Of a DNA stretch of 64,000 nt, positions 10,610-19,621 are shown in pieces. Position 1 is the stretch's first letter. Each line of letters opens with the position of its first letter. Under the pieces are notes generated by a model. That model searched no databases and was not told the origin of the DNA. It saw only the letters and a list, made by a program, of their open reading frames with translations. This DNA is from Phenylobacterium aquaticum (lineage in GTDB: Bacteria > Pseudomonadota > Alphaproteobacteria > Caulobacterales > Caulobacteraceae): positions 332,915-396,914 of the forward strand of contig NZ_JALDPT010000001.1 in NCBI RefSeq assembly GCF_022695515.1, written 5' to 3'. A program made the translations under genes and the position numbers.

Positions 10610-11500
10610 CTACCCCTCCGTCTGATCTTGAGTCTTGGTCGACGCCGCCGGCGCCAGGGCCTGTGGCTTCTCGAGTGGGCCCAGCCCCGCCAGGGCGGCG
10701 GACCGCGCGCCCTCGCGATAGGGCGGGAAGGTCGATGGGCCGTCGCGATAGCTCTTCAGCACCTGCCCCAGGCCATGCCAGCCGCGCTCGCGGACCCGGC
10801 GCACATAGTCGAGGTCCAGATCCGCGGCGATGATGTCGCGACCCGAGCCAGCCTCGTAGATCACCTCGCCCCCGGGGCCGAACACCGCCGAACGGCCGTT
10901 GCCGAGATGGCCGGCCAGGTTCACGTCGACGAAATAGCACTGGTTCTGGGCGGCGCTGGCCCGGGCGATGGCCAGTTCGACATCACGATCGATCGTGTTG
11001 GTCATGCCCGGATGCAGGACCACCTCCGCGCCCATCCAGGCCAGGGTGCGCGTCGTCTCCGGGAACCACATGTCATAGCAGATCGACACCCCGATCCGGC
11101 CGACCTTGGGAATGTCGAACACCATGCACTCGGCGCCTGCGGCCACCCCAGCCTCATAGGGGCGGAAGGGGTAGATCTTGCGGTACTTGAGAACCAGGTC
11201 GCCGTTGGGATCGATCACCGGACAGGTGTTGTAGATCACGCCATCGACACGCTCGAAGATCGACCCCCCGACCAGCCAAACCCGGTTGTCGCGGGCCATG
11301 GCCCGAAGCCGGGTCTCGGCGACGCCGCCCGGATCCTGGGCATAAACCACCGAGGGTCCATAGGCGCTCAGCTCTCCGATCAGGACGAGGTCAACCCAGG
11401 ACAGACGCCGCTTGGCCGCAGCGACCTCGTCCGAGATCCTGTCCAGATTGTCCCCCGCTTGCAGATCAAGCTGCAGACCGGCGACGGCGAGATGCGACAT
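10610..11500 (-). CDS. Carbon-nitrogen hydrolase (nitrilase superfamily amidase)
   Basis: 296 residues with the Glu-Lys-Cys triad of the superfamily: Glu in LIGELSAYGP (about residue 43), Lys in YRKIYPF and Cys in SICYDMWFPE. No signal peptide, hence cytoplasmic. Likely to split an aliphatic amide or N-carbamoyl group, giving ammonia and a carboxylate or amine. It is the first gene of the operon that ends in gabT-gabD, so a product such as GABA or another omega-amino acid is a reasonable guess, but the substrate is not visible in the sequence. The Ala/Pro/Gln-rich tail after about residue 270 is not part of the fold. Confidence 0.87.
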   Translation of the reverse strand: MSHLAVAGLQLDLQAGDNLDRISDEVAAAKRRLSWVDLVLIGELSAYGPSVVYAQDPGGVAETRLRAMARDNRVWLVGGSIFERVDGVIYNTCPVIDPNGDLVLKYRKIYPFRPYEAGVAAGAECMVFDIPKVGRIGVSICYDMWFPETTRTLAWMGAEVVLHPGMTNTIDRDVELAIARASAAQNQCYFVDVNLAGHLGNGRSAVFGPGGEVIYEAGSGRDIIAADLDLDYVRRVRERGWHGLGQVLKSYRDGPSTFPPYREGARSAALAGLGPLEKPQALAPAASTKTQDQTEG

Positions 11501-11580
11501 GCGAAAGTCCCTTCAACGCGGTCTTGTGAAGAGACAGTGACGGTCCAGCGACGCCTCGCGTAGGACCAGATTGACCCAAT

Positions 11581-13433
11581 CTATGGGGCCAGATTCAGAG
11601 GTTCGGTTGCATCGCTTAATCCCGCCAATGGCTTGATGATGCCGCGGTTGAACAGCAGGTGATCGTTGCGGTACCAGCGAATCTGGTCGCCTTCGACTAC
11701 GGTCAGGAAGCGCGCGGTCTCGCCGTAGGACCACTCGGTCCAGCGCCGGCACCAATAGTCTCCCTCCATCCACCAAGCGCCGACGTCGCAGTCCTCATGG
11801 GCATAGCCGGCCTTGCCGATCAGCCGCCCGTCGGGCAGCACATCGACCTCGTAAGGATCGCCATAGGCCGTGCGGCAAAGCAGTTTGGCGCCAGAGATCA
11901 GGGCCTCGAGATCCCCGCCCGGCAGCCAGGTCGGCCTGGCGGGGTCGAGCCGGTCCAGCCTTGGTTGGGTCAGGCTCTGGACCACCTCGGCCAGCACGGT
12001 GACTCCCTCGCGTATCCTGGCGTGGGGGATGCCGGTTACCCCCATGCGGAAGCAGTTCTCGGCCCGCGTGGATGTCGAATAGAACCGATCGGCGGGTTCA
12101 ATCAGCACCCCACGCTTGGCTGCCTCATTGGCGAGTTGCCGAGCCGAAAGATCGGGAGGCCCCTCCACCCAGATCGCCGATCCGTTGGCCCGGGGATCAA
12201 TCGCGACGAGTTGCGGCAAGTGATAATTCAAGGCGTCACGCAGGGCGTTGAGCCGCTCGCGCAGGATTCGGTGCTGACGGGCCAGGATCGCGTCATAGTG
12301 GCCGAGCGACAGGAAGAAGGCGGCCGTCCGCTGGGTGGCGCGCGGGGCCGGACCGACACCAGCGTGCGCAGCCGCCGCAGTTCGCGGATCAGGTCCGCGT
12401 CGCCGACGATGAATCCCAGGCGCAGGCCAGGGCTCAGCACATCGCAGAGATCGGCGACATAGATCACCCGCCCCGAGCGATCCATGCTGCGCAGAGCCGG
12501 CGCCGCCTGATCGGCGAAGCCGCCGCTCGCGGCGAGGTCATATTCCACCACGAGCAGATCGGCCTGTTCCGCCCGCTCCAGGAGGGCCTTGCAGCGGGCG
12601 GACGACAATCGCGCGCCAGTCGGCAGCTGGCAGGCGGGGGTGACAAAGACCAGGTCGGCGGAATCCAGGCGTTCGTCGATCACCATGCCATCGGCGTCGA
12701 CCGGCACGGCGAGGATGTCCGCGCCCTGCAGTCGCAACAGGTGGGTCAGATCCGCGGGCCCCGGCTCCTCGACCGCCACCGGCGTCCCGCGGCCGACCAA
12801 GGCGCGGGCCAGCAGGCTGAACGCCTCGCGCCGGCCACCGACCACCAGAACCTCCTCGCTCGTTGCCTGCGGCCCCCGGCGCGGAAGGACCTTGGTTCGG
12901 ATCTCATGGATCAGGCGGGGGTCATCAGCCTCGCCGCCGTCCTGGCTCCATTCCGCCAGCTCCTGGGCCTGGAGGGTCGAACGTACGGCGTCGCGCCACT
13001 CCGCCCCCGGCGACAGGGAGGCGTCATAAGATCCGTCGAGAAAGGGATAGGGGTTCAGCTCCCAACTCGGTGGCGGCCGGCCCTCGAGATCGACCCGGAC
13101 CACCGCCTGCAGACGCGCGCGCCAAGGGGCAGACGGGGAAACCGGGCGGCTGGCGCGGTCGCGGCCGGGTCGGACCCCCTCGAAGAGAGCGTCGCTGACG
13201 AACACACCGCTGCGCTCGCGACCCGTGAGATAGCCGTCCGCGACCAGCTGCTGGTAGACCAGGGTCACGGTGTTGCGGGCGATATCGAGGTCGCGCGACA
13301 GCCGCCGCGAAGGCGGCATCCGCACCCCGGGCTCGAGATTGCCCAGGACGATGGCGTCGATGATCCGCTGCCGCAGCTGGGTCTGCAGGGTCTGGGGACT
13401 AGCCGGATCAAGATAAAAGACCGCTTCCGCCAC
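11581..13433 (-). CDS. GabR/MocR-family regulator lacking the PLP lysine, with an extra C-terminal domain (one frameshift)
   Basis: The N-terminus (1-75) is a GntR-type winged helix (PPSRRLSRDLDIARNTVTLV). It is followed by a fold-type-I aminotransferase-like domain. In family members the PLP Schiff-base lysine lies in a GTFSK motif just before the PGLRLG segment; here the aligned stretch is ADLCDVLSPGLRLGF, with Asp331 at the lysine position. The frame breaks near 12337-12350 at a GGGG tract. The continuation (TQRTAAFFLSLGHYDAI, then HLPQLVAIDPRANG) reaches a stop at 11581, and one missing base explains it. About 110 further residues follow the usual end (from RPTWLPGGDLEALISG, with YGDPYEVDVLPDGRL and WYRNDHLLFNRG), a module I do not recognise. 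The gene lies 80 bases upstream of the amidase-to-gabD operon, which it probably controls. Confidence 0.83.
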
Positions 13434-14033
13434 AACGAGTTCCCAGCATCCGAGCTGGGCCCATCATAGAATGTCAGGCTGAGGTTTTGTCAGGGATTCA
13501 GTTTCAATGGCCCCTGTAAGGGAGCTTGCGCTGGTGTCCATCGACACCTCCGGCATGTGCGGTGGCGCTCACGACGACTGAGGCGCCGTCAAAATCATTG
13601 TGGTCGGAGACGCGGCCGTCGAAACACTTTCATGTGCTCAACATACTGCTTTTATGGAGATTTCTCGACCCGAGACACGCCGCACCGCCACATGTTCGGC
13701 CGCAACTTGTCTCCGGGGCTGTGTAGCGCGTCGATTTCAGCGCGGGCCTCAAAGACTTGGCGGGAGCGCAGCCGTCATGGCGCGCAGCGTAGATGGCTCC
13801 ACGAACAGCCCATCGCGCTTCCTCCCATCCGGCGAAGCCCTGGCGTCGTCTGGCCTGACGGTGGACGCCGAATCCAGCGCACGACGAATTTCCGCTAGCC
13901 CTGCCGCCGATCTGCGTCGTCTATTCGCGGTCCGGCCGACCGACTCCCCAACCGAGAATTGGGCGCGGTGATCGCCGCGCCCTGGTTCTCAGGGCGTGGG
14001 GAAGCGGCACGCAATGGGGTGGGAAGGAACAGT
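13434..14033. other. 600-base divergent intergenic region, no convincing gene
   Basis: Separates the GabR-like gene (leftward) from the acyl-CoA ligase (rightward). Several short open frames exist here but they overlap each other, lack ribosome sites and resemble nothing I know. The part at 13590-13690 is clearly less GC-rich than its surroundings, so promoter DNA is likely. The repeat at 13473-13495 is listed separately. Confidence 0.5.
13473..13495 (-). promoter_or_regulatory. Direct repeat, candidate operator for the GabR-like regulator
   Basis: On the minus strand CCTGACA occurs twice, 16 bases apart (13489-13495 and 13473-13479), about 40-60 bases ahead of the regulator start. A TATGAT-like -10 sequence follows, so one copy would serve as the -35. 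MocR/GabR proteins typically bind direct repeats at their own promoters. The assignment is by position and form only. Confidence 0.35.
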
Positions 14034-15728
14034 ATGACGAGCGTGAGCAGGATCGAGGCTTTGGCGCAGCTGACCGGCGAGGGTCAGCCCTATGAGCTGG
14101 TGGAGATCGAGGCCCTGGGCCGGCGCATTCGGGCGTTCAAGAACGCACCCGCGAACCTTGGGACGCTGTTCGAGCAGGGCCGCAGCGACCTGACCTTCAT
14201 CGTCTATGACGATGAGCGCCTGACCTTCGACGAGGCCTGGACGCGGTCGCGGCATCTCGCGGCGGTGATGGCCCGGGACTTCGGCGTGGAGAAAGGCGAC
14301 CGGGTCGCGATCTCCATGCGCAACTATCCAGAATGGATTCTCGGCTTCATGGCGGCGACCAGCCTGGGCGCCGTGGCCGTGGCCATGAACGCCCTGTGGC
14401 AGCCGCACGAGATGGAATACGGGCTGACCAACAGCGGCGCCAAGCTGCTGCTGGCCGACCAGGAGCGGCTGGACCGACTGGCCGCCTGTGAGGCGCCGCC
14501 GGCCGGACTGCAGGTGATCGCGGTGCGCCCGACCAAGCCGCTGGCCGAGGGCGTGCGCGCCTATGCCGAACTGATGGCGACGCCGCCCCCCGAGGGACCG
14601 CCGATGCGCGAGGTCGCGCCGGATGACGACGCCATCATGCTCTACACCTCGGGCTCGACCGGCCATCCCAAGGGGGCGGTCTCGACCCATCGGAACATCC
14701 TCAGCGCCCTGTTCTCCTGGGAGCTGGACGCCCAGGCCGGCATGCTGGCGGGGTTCGCGCCCGTGGCGGGCGGGCTGCAACCGGCGGCGCTGCTGGCCAT
14801 CCCGCTGTTCCATGTCTCGGGCCTGCATGTCAGCCTGCTGCAAAGCTTCCGGGCCCAGCGACGCCTGGTCTGCATGTACCGGTGGGATCCGGAGCTGGCG
14901 GTGGAGATCATCGAGCGGGAGAAGATCACGGGCTTCAACGCGCCGCCGGCGGTGACCGGAGACCTGGTGGAGATCGCCCGGCGTAAGGGCCGCGACCTGA
15001 GCTCGCTGATCGCCGTGGGCGGGGGCGGCGCGTCGCGGGCGCCCGAGCAGGTGCGCGCGATCGACGCGGCGTTCCCCAATGCGGCCCCCAATACCGGCTG
15101 GGGCATGACCGAGACCAACGCCATCGGCACCAGCATCGCCGGGCCGGACTATCTGGCCCACCCGGCCAGTTCGGGACGGGTTTCCGGGGTGCTGGACATC
15201 CGCATCGTCGACGAGGCCGGGGTGGAGCAGCCCCCCATGGCGCGGGGTGAGCTGCAAATCCGCGGCGCCTCGATCATGCGTGGCTATTGGAACCGGCCCG
15301 ACGCCAACGCCGACACCTTCGTCGACGGCTGGATGCGGACGGGGGACGTGGCCTATGTGGACGAGGAGGGCTTTGTCTACATCGTCGACCGGATCAAGGA
15401 CCTGGTGATCCGGGGCGGTGAGAACATAGGCTGCGGGGCGGTGGAAGCCGCCCTGCTGGAGCATCCCGAGATCCTCGAGGCCAGCGTCTATGGCGTGCCC
15501 GACGACCGCCTCGGCGAGGAGGTCGGCGCCACGATCTATGCCCGCGCGCCCCTCGACGAGGCGGAGCTGCGGAGCTTCCTCGAGCCGCGCCTGGCGCGGT
15601 TCGAAATCCCCCGATATTTCCACTTCTCCGGCGAGCCGCTCCCGCGCATCGCCTCGGGAAAAATTCTCAAGCGACAGCTGCGGGACGAGGCGGCCCAGCG
15701 CCTTGCCCAAAGAGAGCCGGCCTCCTGA
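14034..15728 (+). CDS. Acyl-CoA synthetase (class I adenylate-forming ligase)
   Basis: 564 residues. It activates a carboxylic acid with ATP and then forms the CoA thioester. Motifs in order: the P-loop LYTSGSTGHPKGAVSTH at about 200, GWGMTETNAIGT, MRTGDVAYVDEEG, the hinge DRIKDLVIRGGENI, and the C-terminal catalytic lysine in PRIASGKILKRQL. The ATG at 14034 is preceded by GGGAAGG; an upstream in-frame start exists but would add 25 residues unlike the family. Long-chain fatty or aromatic acids are both possible substrates. It stands alone, facing a convergent regulator gene. Confidence 0.88.
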   Translation: MTSVSRIEALAQLTGEGQPYELVEIEALGRRIRAFKNAPANLGTLFEQGRSDLTFIVYDDERLTFDEAWTRSRHLAAVMARDFGVEKGDRVAISMRNYPEWILGFMAATSLGAVAVAMNALWQPHEMEYGLTNSGAKLLLADQERLDRLAACEAPPAGLQVIAVRPTKPLAEGVRAYAELMATPPPEGPPMREVAPDDDAIMLYTSGSTGHPKGAVSTHRNILSALFSWELDAQAGMLAGFAPVAGGLQPAALLAIPLFHVSGLHVSLLQSFRAQRRLVCMYRWDPELAVEIIEREKITGFNAPPAVTGDLVEIARRKGRDLSSLIAVGGGGASRAPEQVRAIDAAFPNAAPNTGWGMTETNAIGTSIAGPDYLAHPASSGRVSGVLDIRIVDEAGVEQPPMARGELQIRGASIMRGYWNRPDANADTFVDGWMRTGDVAYVDEEGFVYIVDRIKDLVIRGGENIGCGAVEAALLEHPEILEASVYGVPDDRLGEEVGATIYARAPLDEAELRSFLEPRLARFEIPRYFHFSGEPLPRIASGKILKRQLRDEAAQRLAQREPAS

Positions 15729-15803
15729 CCGTCAGCCCTTTCTGTTTTCAATCCGAGACCTGGTGAGTCGCGCTCAGTTCCAAGACCTGGGCCAGCGCGG
15801 AAG

Positions 15804-15863
15804 GGGCGCGCGAACTGGTGCGCGCGCCCGGAAAGTCTGGTCCCGTTGGCAGGGCGACGGGAC
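15804..15863. terminator. Two hairpins between convergent genes
   Basis: The first stem is GGGCGCGCG/CGCGCGCCC (15804-15812 with 15821-15829, 8-base loop). The second is GTCCCGT/ACGGGAC (15840-15846 with 15857-15863) and reaches the stop codon of the leftward gene. Neither is followed by a long T run, so they are candidate bidirectional terminators. Confidence 0.5.
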
Positions 15864-16183
15864 TAGGCCTTTGGTCCGATCAGCTGGCTCAGGGCTTCCA
15901 GATAGGCGGCGAAGGCCTTGCGGCCGGCGGGGGTGATGCGCACCTGGGTTCGGGGCTTGCGGCCCAGATAGCCCTTCTCGATCGTGACGTAGGCGGCGTC
16001 CTCCAGCTTGCGCAGTTGGACGGAAAGGTTGCCCTGGGTGACCTCCAGCAACGCCTTCAGCTCATTGAAGTCGGCGACCTCGGCGTTCGCGAGATAGGCC
16101 ATCACCCCCAGGCGCAACCGGCCATGGATGACATCGTCGATCCTGCCGATCCCGGATGCGGAAGAGCGTGCGGACCCGGCCAA
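15863..16183 (-). CDS. Small winged-helix transcriptional regulator (MarR/ArsR-like)
   Basis: About 106 residues. The body is a winged helix: DDVIHGRLRLGVMAYLANAE, the recognition region FNELKALLEVTQGNLSVQLR, then the wing VTIEKGYLGRKPRTQVRIT. The start is uncertain. An upstream reading would overlap the preceding gene by more than 150 bases, so I take the TTG at 16181-16183, just after that gene's stop. It ends an apparent three-gene unit with a membrane protein and an acyltransferase, and probably regulates them. It carries no visible ligand pocket or metal motif. Confidence 0.75.
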   Translation of the reverse strand: MAGSARSSASGIGRIDDVIHGRLRLGVMAYLANAEVADFNELKALLEVTQGNLSVQLRKLEDAAYVTIEKGYLGRKPRTQVRITPAGRKAFAAYLEALSQLIGPKA

Positions 16184-16184
16184 G

Positions 16185-16796
16185 TCAGGCCCTCGCGCCG
16201 GCCTGGCGCATGAGGTAGAGCCCTGGCGCCAGCATGAAGCCCACGACGCCGACCGTGGCGGCGGCCACATAGGCGGGCACATCAGTGACGAACGCCGCCA
16301 TGGTGACGCCGGTGGCGAACCAGCCGATCGCCACCCCCCCAAGCCAGGCGCGGCGGCGCATCATATAGGCCACCGACCAGGCCAAACCCTGCAGGATCAT
16401 CACGACGCAAGGGTAGAGACGCCACACCGTCTCACTGTGCAGACGCAGGGCGACCGAGCCGAAGCTGAGGCACAGGGCCAGGTTGCTAAGGCCCACCGCC
16501 CCGAACGCGGCGCCCACGGCCTTTGAAGTGGTTCCGACCGGCGCACCCCGCCCGCGGCGCACCACCCAGAGAAGGATGCCGACGAAGACCGCGGTCGGAA
16601 CCCAGCCGACCACCTGCGCCCACGGCCCTTCTCCCGGCAGCAAGCCGAAGAGCTGGCCGATGTGCATCGCCATCTGGACCGAATAGCATCCCCCCGCCGC
16701 CGCATAGATGCGGCCGAACTGCTGTTGCCAATTGTCCTCCGGCGCCACCAAGGCGCGGAGGAAGGCAAGGTCGTCCCGGGCGCTATCGACATCCAT
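16185..16796 (-). CDS. Integral membrane protein of unknown function
   Basis: 203 residues. A short hydrophilic start (MDVDSARDDLAFLRALVAPE) is followed by about five or six hydrophobic segments, for example VGWVPTAVFVGILLWVV and YVAAATVGVVGFMLAPGLYL. I recognise no family. Its ATG abuts the stop of the acyltransferase gene directly (TGAATG), and its stop is one base from the proposed start of the small regulator, so the three genes form one transcript. Confidence 0.7.
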   Translation of the reverse strand: MDVDSARDDLAFLRALVAPEDNWQQQFGRIYAAAGGCYSVQMAMHIGQLFGLLPGEGPWAQVVGWVPTAVFVGILLWVVRRGRGAPVGTTSKAVGAAFGAVGLSNLALCLSFGSVALRLHSETVWRLYPCVVMILQGLAWSVAYMMRRRAWLGGVAIGWFATGVTMAAFVTDVPAYVAAATVGVVGFMLAPGLYLMRQAGARA

Positions 16797-18035
16797 TCAG
16801 CGGGCCTCCGTCCGGGCCATCTGGCCCCGCGCCTTCGCGAGCCTGGGCGCGCGCCGCCCGTTCAGGATGGCGCCGAGGACGCTGTGACGCACCATCAGCT
16901 GATAGCTGGCGAACATCAGCGGGAAGGCGGCGCCGAGCACAATCACGATCTTCACCTCTGCGGGCAGGTCCAGGCGCACCACCGTCGCTTGCAGCGCCAT
17001 CACCAGGGGCAGGTGGATCAGGTACAGCCAGTACGATGAGTCGGCGATGTAGCGCCGCACCGGGCTTTCCGCGCCCATAAACTTCAGGGCCATGCCGATG
17101 GCCGCGGCGGTCCAGGCCCACATGGCCACGGCATAGGCCGCCGCATAGGCTGTGGTCTTCACGCCCGGCTGGGCCAGGCCGATGAAGGGGGCCACCCCGG
17201 TCAGGCCCAGGCACGCCGCGGTCAGGCCCGCCGCCAGCGCCAGGTTCAGGGGCCAGCGCCGCGACCAGGCGCCGATCAGCGCCGGTTGTCGATGCAACAG
17301 CCAGCCGAAGCCGAAGGCGGTGAAATACTGCACGGCCGCATGAAGGTTCGGGATCAGGGAGGAGTCCGGCGTCGTCACGCCGAACCACATCCGCCAGGGC
17401 CCGCCGAACAGGAAGGCCGCCATGACCGGGATCGCCAGGATGACCGGCGCCAGGGGGCTGTCCGCCACGGCGGCGACCACAGCGTCGGCGCGGGCGCGGA
17501 ACCCGCCGCCGGCGTCCAGACGCAGCACCAGGGCGCGCAGGCCCAAGGTCGCCGCATAGAGCCAGAGCAGCAGATAGAGGAACCACAGATGGGTCAGCGG
17601 AAAGGCCAGCGGCGGGGCTGGAGGGGCGTGTGCCGCAAGGGCGGCGTGTTCCTGCGTCGTCGGAAGGTGGCCGACCGTCATCACATAGCCGAACAGGCTG
17701 GAGGCGATGATCCCGCCCAACAAGATCGGCCAGCCGACCACCAGGGGCAGCGCGATCCGCTTGGCGCGGTCCTTCACGAAGGCGCGCACGCCGCGCTTTT
17801 CCACCCCCATGTGACCGAAGAAGCCGGCGATCAGAAAGAAGGTCGACATCCGGAACATGTGCGACACGAAGAAGAGGCCCGACAGAAACAGGCTCCTGTG
17901 CGGATCGCTCACGGGCCAGAGTCCCTGTCCCGGCAGGTAGGCCATGGTCGCGTGGTAGACGATGCCCAGCAGCAGGGCATAGCCCCGCACCGCATCCAGT
18001 CCGTGCAGTCGGTCAGATCCGTGGGCCGCGACCAT
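16797..18035 (-). CDS. Membrane acyltransferase, acyltransferase-3/OpgC-like family
   Basis: 412 residues with around ten membrane helices. The N-terminal signature RLHGLDAVRGYALLLGIVYH places the catalytic histidine in the first helix region as in acyltransferase family 3. The pattern FFLIAGFFGHM and the C-terminal YWLYLIHLPLVMALQ also fit. Such enzymes transfer acetyl, succinyl or similar groups to periplasmic or surface glycans. It is closest in character to the OpgC-like and exopolysaccharide O-acetylase branch. The target is not known. Confidence 0.85.
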   Translation of the reverse strand: MVAAHGSDRLHGLDAVRGYALLLGIVYHATMAYLPGQGLWPVSDPHRSLFLSGLFFVSHMFRMSTFFLIAGFFGHMGVEKRGVRAFVKDRAKRIALPLVVGWPILLGGIIASSLFGYVMTVGHLPTTQEHAALAAHAPPAPPLAFPLTHLWFLYLLLWLYAATLGLRALVLRLDAGGGFRARADAVVAAVADSPLAPVILAIPVMAAFLFGGPWRMWFGVTTPDSSLIPNLHAAVQYFTAFGFGWLLHRQPALIGAWSRRWPLNLALAAGLTAACLGLTGVAPFIGLAQPGVKTTAYAAAYAVAMWAWTAAAIGMALKFMGAESPVRRYIADSSYWLYLIHLPLVMALQATVVRLDLPAEVKIVIVLGAAFPLMFASYQLMVRHSVLGAILNGRRAPRLAKARGQMARTEAR

Positions 18036-18361
18036 AGCGCATCCTCCTCGCCAATCCGGCGTCTCACACCCCGAGCGCCGAATGTCTTAGATCAACTAGT
18101 CTATAATGTAAACTTGTCTACCTCCTCCGCCGTTGCCGCGGCGACGCAATCGCACGGCGCTCACCGCCCATGGCCCTGCTGGATCGGATCACGCCTGAGG
18201 GCGGACATCGGGCGTCGCGGTTCGGCGCGCCCTCTCAAAATGGATCGCCCAAAATTGGTCAGTCCAGTCTGGACAAACCAATTCTTTGGTCTTAGCCAAG
18301 TCGGGATCCCGTCGCTGTCGGCTACCTCGGCAGCTGGTTCATGAGAGAGATTTCGCCTGCC
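18036..18361. promoter_or_regulatory. Divergent promoter region between acyltransferase and manD
   Basis: A 326-base gap with an AT-rich core at 18080-18125. Read leftward this core carries TTTACA and, 17 bases on, TAAGAC, a possible promoter for the acyltransferase unit, and the pentamer TAGAC twice, 16 bases apart. The part nearer manD carries the palindrome described at 18253-18283. Confidence 0.45.
18253..18283. promoter_or_regulatory. Nested palindromic operator upstream of manD
   Basis: A 31-base near-palindrome centred on 18268: outer arms AATTGGT/ACCAATT and inner arms TCCAG/CTGGA. Twelve of the fifteen mirrored positions pair. The outer arms resemble the ATTGGT/ACCAAT boxes of the hexuronate regulators UxuR and ExuR. 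Two related sites flank the GntR-type gene at 25941, which is the likely binder. It lies about 80 bases before the manD start. Confidence 0.6.
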
Positions 18362-19570
18362 ATGCGGATTGTCGACGCCAAGGTCATTGTCACCTGCCCC
18401 GGCCGCAATTTCGTGACCCTGAAAATCGTCACCGATCAAGGCGTTCACGGCATCGGCGACGCGACGCTCAACGGCCGCGAGCAGGCGGTGGTCGCCTATC
18501 TCAATGAGCACGTGGTCCCGCTTCTGATCGGTCGCGATCCCCGAAAGATCGAGGACACCTGGCAATTCCTCTATCGCGGCGCCTACTGGCGTCGCGGCCC
18601 CGTGACCATGCGGGCCATCGCGGCTGTCGACGTGGCCCTGTGGGACATCAAGGCCAAGATGGCCGGCCTGCCGCTGTACGACATGCTGGGCGGCAAGAGC
18701 CGCGAAGGGGTGCTGGTCTATGGCCACGCCAATGGCGGCGACATCGCTGAGACCGTCGACGAGGTCGAGCGCTATGTCGGCCTGGGATACAAGGCTGTGC
18801 GCGCCCAAAGCGGCATACCGGGCGTCGACAAGGCCTATGGCGTCGGTCGCGGCCAGATGTACTACGAGCCGGCGGACGCGACCCTGCCCACCGAGACGGT
18901 CTGGTCGACCTCGAAATACCTCAACCACGCGCCCAAGCTGTTCGACGCCCTGCGCGAGCGGGTGGGCTTCGGCGTGGAGCTGTTGCACGACGCCCACCAC
19001 CGGCTCACCCCGATGGAGGCCGCGCGCCTGGGCCGATCGCTTGAACCCTATAACCTGTTCTGGCTGGAGGATGTGACCCCCGCCGAGAACCAGGAGGCGT
19101 TCCGCCTGATCCGCCAGCACACCACCACCCCGCTGGCGGTCGGAGAAGTCTTCAACACGATCTGGGACTGCAAAGACCTGATCCAGGAGCAGCTGATCGA
19201 CTTCATCCGCGCCACCATCGTGGGCGCGGGCGGGATCACCCACCTGCGCAGAATCGCCGACTTCGCCTCGGTCTGGCAGATCCGCACGGGCTGCCACGGC
19301 GCCACCGACCTCTCGCCGGTGACCATGGGCGCGGCCCTGCACTTCGACAGCTGGGTCCCCAATTTCGGCATCCAGGAATATATGCGCCACAGTCCGGAGA
19401 CCGACGCGGTCTTCCCGCACGCCTACCGTTTCGAGGACGGCTTGCTGTCCCCCGGCGAGGCCTCAGGCCATGGGGTGGACATCGACGAGGCCCTGGCCGC
19501 CAAATACCCCTATGAACCCAAGCAGCTGCCGGTGGCCCGTCTCGAAGACGGAACCATGTGGAACTGGTGA
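18362..19570 (+). CDS. manD: D-mannonate dehydratase ManD (enolase superfamily)
   Basis: Dehydrates D-mannonate to 2-keto-3-deoxygluconate in the glucuronate pathway, using Mg2+. 402 residues, the length of the characterised Novosphingobium enzyme, which it resembles throughout: [60 protein letters not shown], and the invariant end [14 protein letters not shown] chose the ATG at 18362 over one 21 bases upstream because it matches the family N-terminus. Other uronate enzymes such as UxuB and UxuC are not in this window. The next gene is a hexuronate carrier. Confidence 0.94.
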   Translation: MRIVDAKVIVTCPGRNFVTLKIVTDQGVHGIGDATLNGREQAVVAYLNEHVVPLLIGRDPRKIEDTWQFLYRGAYWRRGPVTMRAIAAVDVALWDIKAKMAGLPLYDMLGGKSREGVLVYGHANGGDIAETVDEVERYVGLGYKAVRAQSGIPGVDKAYGVGRGQMYYEPADATLPTETVWSTSKYLNHAPKLFDALRERVGFGVELLHDAHHRLTPMEAARLGRSLEPYNLFWLEDVTPAENQEAFRLIRQHTTTPLAVGEVFNTIWDCKDLIQEQLIDFIRATIVGAGGITHLRRIADFASVWQIRTGCHGATDLSPVTMGAALHFDSWVPNFGIQEYMRHSPETDAVFPHAYRFEDGLLSPGEASGHGVDIDEALAAKYPYEPKQLPVARLEDGTMWNW

Positions 19571-19621
19571 CCAGACACAAGCCCGCGGCCCTGGCTTCAT
19601 GAAACCGGCGGAGTCCAACCC

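Noticed and set aside
13526..13971. Three overlapping short open frames in the region between the GabR-like gene and the acyl-CoA ligase.
   Set aside because: They overlap each other in different frames, have no ribosome site and resemble no family; the local base composition suits a promoter region.
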